NCBI GenBank assembly: GCA_015501595.1
Contig: JADNRX010000094.1
Location: forward strand, 1-64,000
DNA length: 64,000 nucleotides
Direction of reading: 5' to 3'
DNA from: Hymenopellis radicata
Taxonomy: Eukaryota > Basidiomycota > Agaricomycetes > Agaricales > Physalacriaceae
The position numbers and the translations under genes were made by a program. The notes beneath the pieces were generated by a model that was not told the DNA's origin, did not search any database, and was given only the letters and a program-made list of their open reading frames with translations. Below, one piece after another: positions 10,540-21,454 of this stretch (the stretch's first letter is position 1; each line of letters begins with the position of its first letter).

Positions 10540-12304
10540 CACCAACGACGGTGCCACCATCCTCAAGGCCATCCAGCTGGACAATGCCGCCGCGAAAATC
10601 TTAGTCAACATTTCCAAGGTGCAGGACGATGAAGTCGGCGATGGAACTACCAGCGTCTGCGTTCTAGCTGCGGAGTTGCTACGAGAAGCCGAGAAGCTTA
10701 TCGCCCAGAAAATACATCCCCAGACGATTGTCGAGGGCTACCGTATTGCCAGTGTTGCCGCTTTGAAGGCTCTAGAAGGTGCTGCGATCGACAACTTGTG
10801 CGTCTTTCTTCGCGTTGTAGGGCGCATCCATGACTGAAACACCCGCAGCTCCGACCCAACTGTGTTCAGACGAGATCTATTCAACATCGCCCGCACAACA
10901 CTCTCATCCAAGGTCTTGTCGCAAGACAAAGATTACTTTGCAAACCTCGCCGTCGATGCTGTTCTCCGGCTAAAGGTGAGTACAGTCCTGTCAGAAAGTT
11001 CGTTTCATTGACATTCCATGCAGGGTTCAACGGATCTGGAACACATCCAAATCATTAAAAAGGTCGGAGGAAAACTGACCGACTCCTACCTGGACGAAGG
11101 TGTGTCGTCTTCATATATCATGATCTTCCCCCCTCTGAAGTCGCCATCTAGGTTTCATCCTCGACAAAACAATTGCCGTGAACTCACCGAAACGTCTCGA
11201 AAACGCGAAAATTCTCATTGCCAACACTTGCAAGTTCTTGTCCTCTTGACTGCAAATACTATATTCATTGTCATTCAGCTATGGATACTGACAAGATAAA
11301 AATCTTTGGAGCGCGTGTCAAGGTCGATGGCACCGGAAAGCTGGCTGAGCTCGAGCGCGCTGAAAAGGTGAATCTCCTTTTCCTTTTGGTTTACCACGAT
11401 ACTAATGGCGAAACAGGAAAAAATGAAAGCCAAAGTCGACGCGATTGCTGCACATGGTATCAACTGCTTCGTGAACCGACAGTTGATCTATAACTATCCC
11501 GAATCTTTACTTGCTGAGAAGGGGATCATGGTCATCGAGCATGCCGACTTTGAGGGTGTTGAACGTTTGTCGTTGGTGACTGGTGGAGAGATCACAAGTA
11601 CCTTTGACCGACCTGATCTTGTAAATCTGGGTCAGTGTGACTTGATTGAGGAGGTGATGATTGGCGAGGACAAGGTGCGCTAATGAACGCGTTATATTGA
11701 ACGAAAAAAGTCTCACTGCGTTGCAGCTGATTAAATTCTCGGGTGTCGCCGCTGGAGAAGCATGCACGGTAGTCCTACGAGGCTCAACCAATCAAATGGT
11801 CGACGAAGCTGACCGGTCATTACATGACGCGCTTTCCGTGTTATCCCAGACCGTGAAGGAGACACGGACAGTGCTCGGCGGTGGATGCTCTGAGATGTTA
11901 ATGAGCTGTGCTGCTGAAGAAGAGGCCAGAAAGATCAAAGGCAAGAAGGCGATTGCTGTGGAGGCCTTTGGTCGCGCTCTGCGCCAGATCCCGACGATCC
12001 TCGCGGACAACGCTGGTTATGATTCATCCGACCTTGTTTCTAGGCTACGTGCCGCGCACTATGAAGGTCAATCAGAGTCTGGGTTAGGTTCGTGTTTTGA
12101 CTTGGTCGTAAACGCCGTTGTGATTGACAGATATGTTGTACAGATATGAATGAGGGAACGATAGGATCTATGAGAGAGCTGGGCATCACGGAAAGTTACA
12201 AGCTGAAGCGACAGGTTGTGCTGAGTGCGAGCGAGGCAGCGGAGATGATTATACGGGTAGACGATATTCTGCGGGCTGCGCCACGGAAAAGAGAAGCGGT
12301 GTAA
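10327..12304 (+). CDS. cct2: T-complex protein 1 subunit beta (chaperonin CCT2)
   Basis: Beta subunit of the cytosolic chaperonin TRiC/CCT, which folds actin, tubulin and other proteins using ATP. Nine exons sum to 1575 nt (524 aa), the expected family length. Recognisable segments are [34 protein letters not shown], the ATP-site [39 protein letters not shown], and near the C-terminus [12 protein letters not shown] and [15 protein letters not shown] text. The beta rather than another CCT subunit is indicated by GPKGMNKIL and [10 protein letters not shown]. The fifth intron (11230-11278) must use a GCAAGT donor to keep the frame (ANT|SMDTDK), making it a GC-AG intron. A truncated duplicate of the 5' end lies at 7504. 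Confidence 0.96.
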
Positions 12305-12486
12305 ACACTTGTAGCATAGGCAATGCATTGACTAGACTTGGAATTTGATGGAGATCACGTCCAGCACGCGCAGCTGCCGGATTCGGCGACACGTCGATCT
12401 TCAGTCTCTCTCTTCAACTTGCAGCAACCATCTTCACGTCCCCTAATATTTTTCCTTTCTTCTTCTCGACGTTGCTCGTGTAGGCG

Positions 12487-15400
12487 ATGTCATTTCGTGC
12501 TCGACGGCCGGCGTCGCCGCCGCTGCCAGAAGTGCCCCACGCCGCCCAGCGATTCCCGCATGCCCGGCAGGACCATTTGGATGCGGACGCTCGACGAGAG
12601 GCGGCGTCGAAAGGATTCTACCCAGGAAAGGGCAAAAGTCACCCCTCTGGCGGCCTCAATCTGACTGGCGGCGAATGGAGACTGCTCATAATGCTAAGTC
12701 TGTTGGCCTCTTCAGTCAGGTTATTCCGCCTCTCGAAACCGAACAGCGTAGTGTGAGTACTCGTTTTTCTGCAACAGAAATAGGCTTTTGACACGAAATA
12801 TACAGGTTCGACGAGGTCCACTTTGGCAAGTTTGCCAGTAGATACATCAAGACACAGTACTTTGTGGACGTGCATCCGCCTCTGGCCAAGCTGCTCATAA
12901 CACTCGCTGCCTTTCTCTTTGGCTACGACGGCCAGTTTGACTTCAAGGACATTGGAAAGTGCGTGCCGTGTCATCTCGCTCGCCAGCCTCTAACCATGGT
13001 CCCAGAGTATACGAGAATGTACCGTATGTCGCAATGCGCATGGTCCCCGCAGTCCTTGGTGTAGCCACCGTTCCAATCGCCTACCTCACTCTTCGCGCCC
13101 TCGACTGTCGAGCTACCACGGCCCTCCTCGCTGCTCTCTTTATCACCTTCGAAAACGGCATGATTACCCAGTCCCGCCATATCCTTCTTGACTCTCCACT
13201 CATTTTCTTCACCGCGCTTACAATATTCTTCTGGGTCGGTTTCTGCAACGAGGACAAGCACAAGCCCTTCACTGATTCGTGGTGGGGCTGGCTCACACTT
13301 TCTGGATTGTCTCTCGGCGCGGTCGTGAGCTGTAAATGGGTCGGGCTGTTCACCATCGCGACTGTCGGCGTCAGCACGCTACAGCAGCTATGGAATCTAC
13401 TCGGAGACATTCGTCTACCGCCTCGGGTATTCGTGAAGCACTTTATGGCCGCGCACTATGTCTCATCGCCCTGCCAATGCTTTTCTACATGACCATGTTC
13501 CAGATCCATTTTATGATTCTTGGAAGCTCGGGCGAAGGCGATGGTTTCATGAGCTCTGAGTTCCAGCATACCCTCGGCGGACGAGGCATGGCAGACACAT
13601 TTGCTGATATCGGTCTTGGCTCGCTAGTCACCCTACGCCACGTTAATACCCAAGGAGGCTACCTACACTCCCATCCGCACAACTATCCTGGTGGCAGTAA
13701 ACGTATGTAATCTTCTTTGACTCGTGCATACATCTCATGTTGTTGTTTAGAACAGCAAGTTACACTGTATCCTCATCGTGATTCCAACAACGAGTGGCGC
13801 ATAGTCAACTCGACAGCGTGGACTGGAGAACCTGATTGGACTGCGGAGCCGATACATTACGTTTCCAACGGCGCTAAAATAAGACTGCGCCACATTTCGA
13901 CAGAGAAAGCTCTCCATTCGCACGACGTACGCCCTCCCGTCTCGGATGTCGACTTCCAAAACGAGGTTTCGGCATATGGAATGACTGGCTTCGAAGGCGA
14001 CATAAACGATGACTGGATTGTAGAAATTGAGCATGGCGACAAACGTGATACGGAATCTAGCAAGCGGCTTCGCACCTTGCGAACACATTTCAGGCTCAGG
14101 CATCCTCTTACTGGCTGTTACCTGTTCTCGCACAAGGTCAAGCTTCCGGAATGGGGCTATGAGCAGCAGGAAGTAACGTGCAACAAGAATGCTGTACGTG
14201 CAAATTCCTTATGGTTTATTGAGACTGCCAAGCACCCTGCGTGTACGTCTTTCAAATTCCCTATCGTTACCTTCTTCATTGACCTTCTCTAGTACCCGCC
14301 GATGCCCCAAGGTCAACTATCGTCTCCCAGGCTTCTTCGCCAAGTTCGTCGAGCTGCAACAAGTCATGTGGACCACAAATGCTGGTCTAACGGATCGTCA
14401 TACATTTGATTCGCGACCTGACTCTTGGCCCCGTCTCCGTCGTGGAATCGTGAGTGTACTTCTGCCGGGACGTGTCTATTGCTCACGTTGACTAGAACTT
14501 CTGGGTCAAAGATCACCGTCAAATATATTTGATAGGCAATCCCGTTGTATGGTGGCTCAGTTCACTGTCGGTTGTCGGCTATGTTGCTGTCCGTGGTTTC
14601 CTCATCTTGAGGGCAAAACGGGGCTATCGTGACTTCGATAACAGTATGTAAATCTATGCACGACCTCTCCGTCTACTGACATCGTTTACAGCGAAAGTTG
14701 TGAAATATGATACTCTCTGCGGCTTCCTTTTTGTCGGGTGGTTCTTACACTATTTCCCTTTCTTTCTGATGGCTCGACAACTTTTCCTCCACCATTATTT
14801 CCCCGCATTGTATTTCGCCATCCTTCTGTTGAGTGGAGTGTTCGATCTCGTTACGTCCACGTTACGGCCTCGCGTACGCCTGCAAATAGCGGCTGTCCTT
14901 GCTGTCATCGCGATTTGGAACTTCGTTCACTTCAGTCCGCTAGCGTACGGAAGCCCTTGGACTAAGGCCGAGTGTAATCGATCGAAATGGTTAAAAACAT
15001 GGGATTTCTCGTGTAATGACTTCCTCAGCGACGTAAGTGTCGTCCAATCTTGCGCACTATATCGTCTGATGATAACCTTTTCTAGTATTCGCACTACGAT
15101 GGGCTTATGGTGGCCACACCGACGAAGCCAGTCACACCAGTGGCCACGGTAGGAGGAGAACCTGGCGGTCGACCAGCGATGATAGTGGAGGACAAACCGC
15201 AGGAAGCAGCTCCCGCTGAGCATACTTCAGTAATCGTCGGAATGCCAGAGCCAGGTCGCGATATCTTTGCTGGACAGCCTGTCAAAGAAGTTCCCAGTCA
15301 GCCTGTGCCACCTCAGCCTCCAGTAGTGGAGGTGGAAGAGAAGATGATAAGCGCTGTCGTGCAACCTCCTCCAGAGGCCGAGGAAATAGAAAAGGAGAAG

Positions 15401-15604
15401 GAATCGGTGGATGCTGCAGCAGAGGACCCAGTTCCTGACGCCAAGGAGATACCTCTACCCAAGGAAGAGGATGAGGTGGTGATGGCGGCCGACCGGAAGG
15501 CGGATGCGGAGGCGAAGCTGCCCAAAGAAGCTGGGCCATTAGGTGAAGCAGATGCCGAGGCCGATAAAATTGCGCATGAGTTGTATCCCGACGATGCGGA
15601 CTAA
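12487..15604 (+). CDS. Protein O-mannosyltransferase, PMT1-type (GT39)
   Basis: An ER multi-pass enzyme that moves mannose from dolichyl-phosphate-mannose to Ser/Thr of secretory proteins. Eight exons give 924 codons if one base is restored. Features in order: a luminal-loop motif [23 protein letters not shown] (PMT signature with the Asp-Glu pair), then multiple TM segments. MIR repeats follow ([28 protein letters not shown]), then C-terminal TMs ([18 protein letters not shown]). After the last TM comes an acidic, Pro/Glu/Lys-rich tail of about 160 aa. The text resembles PMT1 more than PMT2 or PMT4. At 13452-13457 the frame breaks (ATGGCCGCGC where ATGGCCCGCGC is expected for [12 protein letters not shown]), so there is a one-base deletion or a sequence error. 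Confidence 0.93.
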
Positions 15605-15747
15605 CAGTACATTACCTGGTATTTATTATAGTATGGCTCAAGATGTATCACCTTGGGAGTTTTGTTACTTAGTATAGGGCATACTAACTCTGTAATCGTG
15701 GAATCGCTGTGTGCTGCCACGACGTGACTGAAGTAGGGTAGTTTGGA

Positions 15748-15780
15748 CAGACATACAGACATACAGACATACATACAAAC
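15748..15780. repeat. Short ACAGACAT/ACATAC microsatellite
   Basis: Downstream of the mannosyltransferase stop the sequence runs ACAGACATACAGACATACAG and degrades to ACATACAAAC. It is a simple tandem repeat of 8-nt and 4-nt units in a non-coding gap between convergent genes. Confidence 0.8.
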
Positions 15781-15857
15781 GTGTCTCTAAAGAAAGTAGA
15801 CGAGTCCCAGTTACACCAAATAACCCTCAGTAAGAAAACAAGTATGCACGCAAGAAG

Positions 15858-17388
15858 TTACGCGCTGGTGCCATTGTAATTCAGTCGGAAGAGCTGCAAG
15901 GTGTCAGTCGATCGTCTAGAAAGACAGCACGATGAAGTTGGCACCTTATCAATGCCTCCGTCACTGTTCATCATTCCCTCGTTGTAATGAGCTACTCCGG
16001 GCACGAAATCAACAGTGGTATTAGCGGGCATACCGCCTGGCATGCCTTTCAACATGGCAACAAAGTTTTGACCGCGTTCAAGGTGAGTGCTTCCTTGAGT
16101 CTAGACGCTATCAATCAAACTGAAGGTGAGCGAGAAAACCAGTTTGAACGTACCACGGCCTCACAGCGCGTATCACCAGGACCATTGTCCTTCTACCCGC
16201 CCATCACAGTAAGTAAAATGAGAATCCAGTGACGTTGGCTTCTCACCAAGCCCCAAGCATAGTTGATGGTTCGGCCACGGTAGCGAGACACGAGAGCTTT
16301 CCGCCCGAGATCTCCCGTTGCGTATCCGGGGAAATTTCCCGCTAGTCCATACTTGTACTCGTCGACCCCGTCGCAGGAGGCGTTTGGCGCCGGGCGATCC
16401 TTCGTGAGCCAACATATCGACCCAGGATTGGCTAACACACGGTGAGATCTCGTTCCATCGAGCAGAACGGAGACTTGCCTATCCAAAAGTGCAGTCTGTC
16501 ATCGTTCTTGGTCACTTTACGCAGGACGGCGTAATGCTGGGCCATCTGCGCGCCCAAGGAATGGCCGCCGACAACGACCGTCTAGTAGAAACGTTTGTGA
16601 GAGTGATGGTGATGGAAATTTTTCGGCGGGTCTTACGTTGAGGTTGGGGAAGTTTGTCCGGTCCATGTAATACGCCACAAGTTCGTCGAGGACATCGAAA
16701 GCGCTGTACTTTTTGATAGAGTCTGGACCTGTGTTGTAGAAACCGCTGGCCCATGTTGTGTCTCCCCAGAGGAGAACATCATCACGGGCTGAGCCGGCGT
16801 CTCTGTCCTGTTCTGTGAAGTAGCATGGTCCCATGATTGATACTTCTGAACGCTTGATGCCAGAATCTTTCTCAGCGGCGATATAGAGTGCGTTGTTCAT
16901 AGAGTTCCAGTCTGTCGGGAGAGTTGAAGGCCATCAGCCTATAGCAAGAGATACGCGTTGTCGACGTACAATACCAGCAATCTCGGAGCTATAGACGTCT
17001 CGTTACTTTTATGTATGTCGGCGATGTTCCAGTGAAAACCCACCTTTCCGGGGAGGACAATAACAGCACGTTTGACTTCAGTGGCATTCAATCCCGTCGT
17101 CTGATATAGAGGCTACAGTCACAGTTTGTAGTCAGAGGACCTCAAAATTATCCAGGACGAAATTTTGAACCATCTTGATGTTACGGTCTTTCTCTATCAC
17201 CCAGTCTGGTATCCAGTAGCATCGATAACATCAGGGAAGAACTTCCAGCCAGCGTCTGCATTGCCTGATACGGTGGGATTCGGGTTGCTCTGAGCGCGAC
17301 TGAGGAGTGAGCTAGAGGTATGCGGGATAGTCACGGCGGCAAGGACAGTCGTTAGAAAGGAAAGGCATGTCAAAGAGAGGAAAAGCAT
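15858..17388 (-). CDS. Secreted alpha/beta hydrolase
   Basis: The first exon (17201-17388) encodes a signal peptide (MLFLSLTCLSFLTTVLAAV). Later exons give LPGK, LRDCWYYWNSMNNALYIAAE, MGPCYFTEQDRD, LLWGDTTW, and a nucleophile elbow VVVGGHSLGAQMAQHYA. The GxSxG serine is in GHSLG. Then come FWIANPGSICWLT, AGNFPGYATG and, near the end, VDFVPGVAHYNEGMM, whose His may complete the triad. The protein belongs to a basidiomycete extracellular hydrolase family whose substrate I cannot name. The intron at 16432-16478 needs a GCAAGT donor (GC-AG). The junction between exons 1 and 2 (QTG to PLYQTTG) does not keep phase with the obvious GTGATA donor and TGTAG acceptor, so that join is unresolved. Stop is at 15858. 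Confidence 0.8.
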
Positions 17389-18133
17389 GGTGAAAGCGGA
17401 AGGGCATAAGTGGCACTAAGGCCGCAATTACTCGCTTTATAAAGGTCTCGAAATCCGTGAAAGAATTTGGTTCATGTCAAGTCCGAAGAAGGGCCACCCA
17501 CATCATGATCCTTCACGAGGTTCATCATGATGGGTTCGTCGGCCGTTACGTCCATCGCAAAATTGCACGATGTCCTCAACGGAGGGAATGATAGAATGGA
17601 CTAATCGAACAGAGATTTCAGCTCGCTACTCGGAAGGATGTCGCCCGAAGAAAGGACGCTCGAGCGCATAAAACGGAACAAAAGACCCGAATAGATATTG
17701 AAAGGGGCCGAGAGGGAGCGTGTCCATCAACCACAACACGTTAACACACGAATAGCGCATGCCAAGGTGGGAACATCCTCGCCTACTCTCACGACCGCCC
17801 GGAGCCGCTTGACCGTTATCGGCCCTTGCAACACAGATGGTCGAATTTTTTCAATTGACCGGTGAACGCTTCGCCTTGACGTACGTACCTGCATGAGGTG
17901 GCGCACACGGACAGGATGAACGGGATAGCGGGAATTCAATTGGGGCCTAGTGGACGTGTGAGTTTACCACTAGAACTTCCGAGCTTCCCGCGAAGTGCGA
18001 GGCGCGTGAGGCATGATTTGTGAAAGCATTGTCAACGGATCGGTTGGTCCAATGGTTCCGGTAACACGTAGGAGAATCCAAGCATTATCTATGGTATAGT
18101 CACTTGGCTAAGAAAAGATACTAATTGTCCTGA
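17389..18133. other. Intergenic region, nothing recognised
   Basis: About 745 bp between the hydrolase start and the P450 stop, both genes on the minus strand. The short open frames here show no coding character. The part next to 17400-17450 should hold the hydrolase promoter; TTTATAAAG at about 17435-17445 (read on the minus strand as CTTTATAAA) is a good TATA candidate about 50 bp upstream of the ATG. Confidence 0.5.
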
Positions 18134-20083
18134 TCAAATCGTCGCCGAGCGCCTACGAAAAAGTACTGTAGCGTCATGCGCAGGGTTCGACGTTGGCCCT
18201 AACCATTCGTCCGCTGGTCTCGTTCCATCCCCATCCATGCGCACGTCGTAGTGAATCAGGAGATACGCCATTAGAAACTTCATTTCCAAAGCAGCAAAGA
18301 AACGGCCGGGACTAGGAGATATCAGAACCATCTAGTAGCGCGCAACACGAGACTGACCAGATGTGACGACCACCGCCAAAGGTCAAGTATGTTGGAGAGG
18401 TACCCGTCAAACGATGCATCCAATCCTCGTCAGATTTCTCGTCGAGTTGTCGCTTCTCTGCAAATCTAAATCCATCGAACACTTTGGCGCTTCTATACGT
18501 CCCTTCGTCTTCGTGAATGGCAGTCACGGCAGTGGCTAGGAAGTTTCCGGCAGGTATCTTCGTCCCATCGGAGAAGGTGAAGTCTGCCACAGCTACTCGC
18601 GGCATCCAAAGAGCTCCGAGGCCATTCAGACGCATCGTTTCCTTGAAGAAACTATCCAACTTCATGCATCGCGATAAGGATTCTCTGTTCCACTGAGAAA
18701 TATCCGTTACATCGAGATGAGATGAGATTTCTTCCCGTAAGGGAGCAATGTAGGAGGGCTGAGCGCGAGATGATACAATGCGTGTGTAAAACCTACTCGT
18801 GTAATGTTAGAGGACGTTACAGAATAGCAATGCAACAGACCTTTGTTGTCGTATGCAGCGCTACAAAGTTGACGTTGAGAATCCTCATGGCTAAGGATTC
18901 GTTGTTGTAATCTCCTTCCTCCATCAACCAAGTCACCATGTCATTCTTAAATTCACCAGATTAAACCAAATTCAACGAATACATTTTGAAACATATGACT
19001 CACAGGTAGGTTTTCTTGAGCTTCCTTGTCGCGTCTTCGCGATTCTAGGAGCGGTTCTAACTGGGCAAGAATCCTTCGATGATAACCAAATACAATCCGG
19101 AGACACGTTCCAATGGGACTGAAGGACCCGTTCAGCTTATTAGCAGTAAGAACTTGCTATAAACGGACCGGCGCAGAAATGGAGGTACAAGAAATCGTAG
19201 AAAGGCACCTCGAACGATCACCTGATTACTGAATTTGCTGGTCAAATCAATGTAGTCTTTGTCGCGACCTGGCGCATATTCGTGAGATGTTCAGAGAACG
19301 AGACAATTTGAGTTTCACATAAGGGAAGTCCAACAAAAACGCGATTACTGATTCGGCAAATGATACGAGTGACTTGGTCGAGAGCCTTGATGGGCTTCCA
19401 ATCTGGACCTTTTCAGAGTGGGATTCGCCTACGCAGATAGATACTCACCTTGATCGCACACGTAATCTATTTCCTGCTCAACCGCATGCACCATCTCATC
19501 CAGCATGACGGGTACGACCGCAGCAAGATGTTTGTTCATGGTCGACCGAATTGCAGGTATATGGTAGACCTCCTCTACAAACTGAGGGCCGACAATGTGT
19601 CGGAATTGTAAGAGCTAGCGGCGGAGCGCTGAGGTTGGTGCAAGGCGATCCCACATTAGATTCAGCGTACCTCTTCAGCGGCTCTCTCCATTGACAGGGC
19701 CTCCTCTGGGGCATTGCAGAATTCCCTGACAAGTTCTGGAGCCTTGACCATAATACACCATTGCCCCAGGAGAGGAAGAGTGAATAAACGATTTCCGAAC
19801 TACAGACACGTGAGATACGGCGCCGCATTCGAAATGGGCAACGTTTACTTTCATGCACTCATTCTGAACGACTTCATTGGTTCGGAAGAAGTTCGTCACC
19901 GACATCGCGTACGAGTGCCAAACATTTATCGAGGCCAGCTGTGGTAATTGTCGCTAGCATACGACAATCAATGGACGAATGAGAGATTGAAATACGTCGA
20001 CTTACATGCTTTACCACAGCTCGCTCATACAAGGTAATCACCGTTGAAAGGATGGCCAGGACACCAAAGCCAAGAAGGAGCAT
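18134..20083 (-). CDS. Cytochrome P450 monooxygenase
   Basis: An ER-anchored haem-thiolate monooxygenase. The N-terminus MLLLGFGVLAILSTVITLYE is the membrane anchor. Further exons give LPLLGQWCIMVKAPELVREF, LQFRHIVGPQFVEEVYH, an I-helix region (ILNVNFVALHTTTK, then THALYHLAL) and the ExxR motif KETMRLN. Then come PRVAVADFTFSDGTKIPAG and the haem loop. That loop is split by an intron: FGGGRHI plus TG joins to T CCCGGC, restoring FGGGRHICPGRFFAALE with the Cys ligand. The C-terminus ends VLFRRRSATI. At least eight introns are implied, and not every junction was fixed. Substrate and CYP family are not assignable from sequence alone. It lies near a secreted hydrolase, but there is no evidence for a metabolite cluster. 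Confidence 0.9.
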
Positions 20084-20450
20084 TGCAGAGGTGAAGTCGG
20101 ATGGCTAGTGTCGGAGAGCAGAAGAAGCGCTGGTGCCAACAGTGGGATCATTATTCGAAGTCACATTAAGGTTCCATCAGTTCCGTTACCGACTACATCG
20201 AATATTGACCAAGTGCGGTGCACCCTCACCTGCCCTCCGTCAAAATGATACTGAGCGCTTAGAAAAGTGTTGCCACGAATTCAGTCAAAGAGTCAGACTG
20301 TCACTGTCAGTTAACATGATTCAGCGTCTGAGAGCATCAGCAGAAACTTTCATGATCATGTGAGTGTGGGAACTTGAAGGCGACGTGGGTGTCTTCCGCC
20401 GACTCCCAGGATCCCAAGCCCGGCTAGGCCGCACAGTCTGTGCACTCAGG

Positions 20451-20650
20451 ACGATATAAAGGTCCTGAAACATCGAAGCGTACAGAATTCACATCTCTTC
20501 TCATGATCATCAGAAATCGATCTTCGGTATGAAAAATTCTGTGACTGCCGTGAAGTCGAACGATCTCTGTTCGGAGAAAGGATACATATTAGGCGCGCGC
20601 CTACGCCACAAAAGGTTGCTGAAAGGGGTGAAGGATGCAGGGTATGAAGT
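20451..20650. repeat. Diverged repeat unit A with TATA-like start
   Basis: The segment starts GATATAAAGGTCCTGAAACA and includes ACATCTCTTCTCATGATCATC, GATCTTCGG, GGATACATATTAGGCGCGCG and TACGCCACAAAAGG. The same ordered blocks, with gaps and substitutions, recur at 21099-21230. The two are a diverged direct duplication of non-coding, possibly promoter, sequence. No coding function was seen. Confidence 0.65.
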
Positions 20651-20825
20651 GCCGTGCACATGGTTGGTTAAGGCGCGATGGGTATGGTATGGCGCATCAC
20701 GATGGCTCCTGAAGCGGGGAAAGCCGTGGATTGGCGGCATCGAATGTCATCCGGGAGTCAATAGTATAGTGAACATGGAAAGGTGGGTATGAAAAGAGCG
20801 ATTAGAGGGGGGAATGCCGCCGCGG

Positions 20826-20841
20826 CCCCCCCCCCCCCCCC
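20826..20841. repeat. Poly-C homopolymer of 16 bases
   Basis: Sixteen consecutive C residues are followed directly by GGCGCGCCCCCGGG. Such a run inside otherwise mixed sequence is a common place for length errors in sequencing or assembly. It lies in the non-coding gap between the P450 and the multi-TM gene. Confidence 0.85.
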
Positions 20842-21098
20842 GGCGCGCCCCCGGGTAGGAAGGATATCGCCCCGCTTTAACTTAGGAAGGAGCTTCAACA
20901 CGGTCATGAATGCAATGGTCCTTCCACCGCAATACAGGCTATGCATGGCATTAGTTGTGTTTGAGTCGTTAAGTTGCTTGGAAGAGGAACATCCATATTC
21001 AGAGGGTGAACAACGGCCAGCGAGCATCACCCAGCACTGCTCGATCACTCTCGCTCAGAATCAAAGGGCACAGGCGGGCATAGCCCGAAGACATGGCT

Positions 21099-21230
21099 CG
21101 ATCATATAAAGGACCTGGTCCCTGAAACATCTAAGTGTACGCACATCTCTTGTCATGATATCAGATCTTCGGAGAAGCCTGGATACATATAGTTGGCGCG
21201 CGTTTACGCCACAAAAGGCTGTTCCCCGTG
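21099..21230. repeat. Diverged repeat unit B with TATA-like start
   Basis: This is the second copy of the repeat at 20451-20650: ATCATATAAAGGACCTGG, CCTGAAACATCTAAG, ACATCTCTTGTCATGAT, GATCTTCGG, GGATACATATAGTTGGCGCG and TTTACGCCACAAAAGG occur in the same order. It is shorter than unit A because internal blocks are missing. Confidence 0.65.
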
Positions 21231-21454
21231 AATTGGTCGTCAGGCTACTGGATGCGCCACTACAAGTCGCCGCAGTCGCGCATCTAATCACCATCGGAAT
21301 CTGAATGGTTGAACTCCAGGTTTTCATCAACGCTTAATTTTGAAGTCCAACAATGGATCAAGAACCATCAAGTCCGCGCTCATCGACTAGTCGTCTATTG
21401 AAATAGGACCGGTCTTAGCAGTTCTGCGGTGCAGCTCTTCTTCCCAACCCAGAG

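Noticed and set aside
10327..12304. Assignment of the chaperonin to CCT4 (delta) rather than CCT2
   Set aside because: The segments [17 protein letters not shown] and [10 protein letters not shown] are beta-subunit text and the length of 524 aa fits CCT2.
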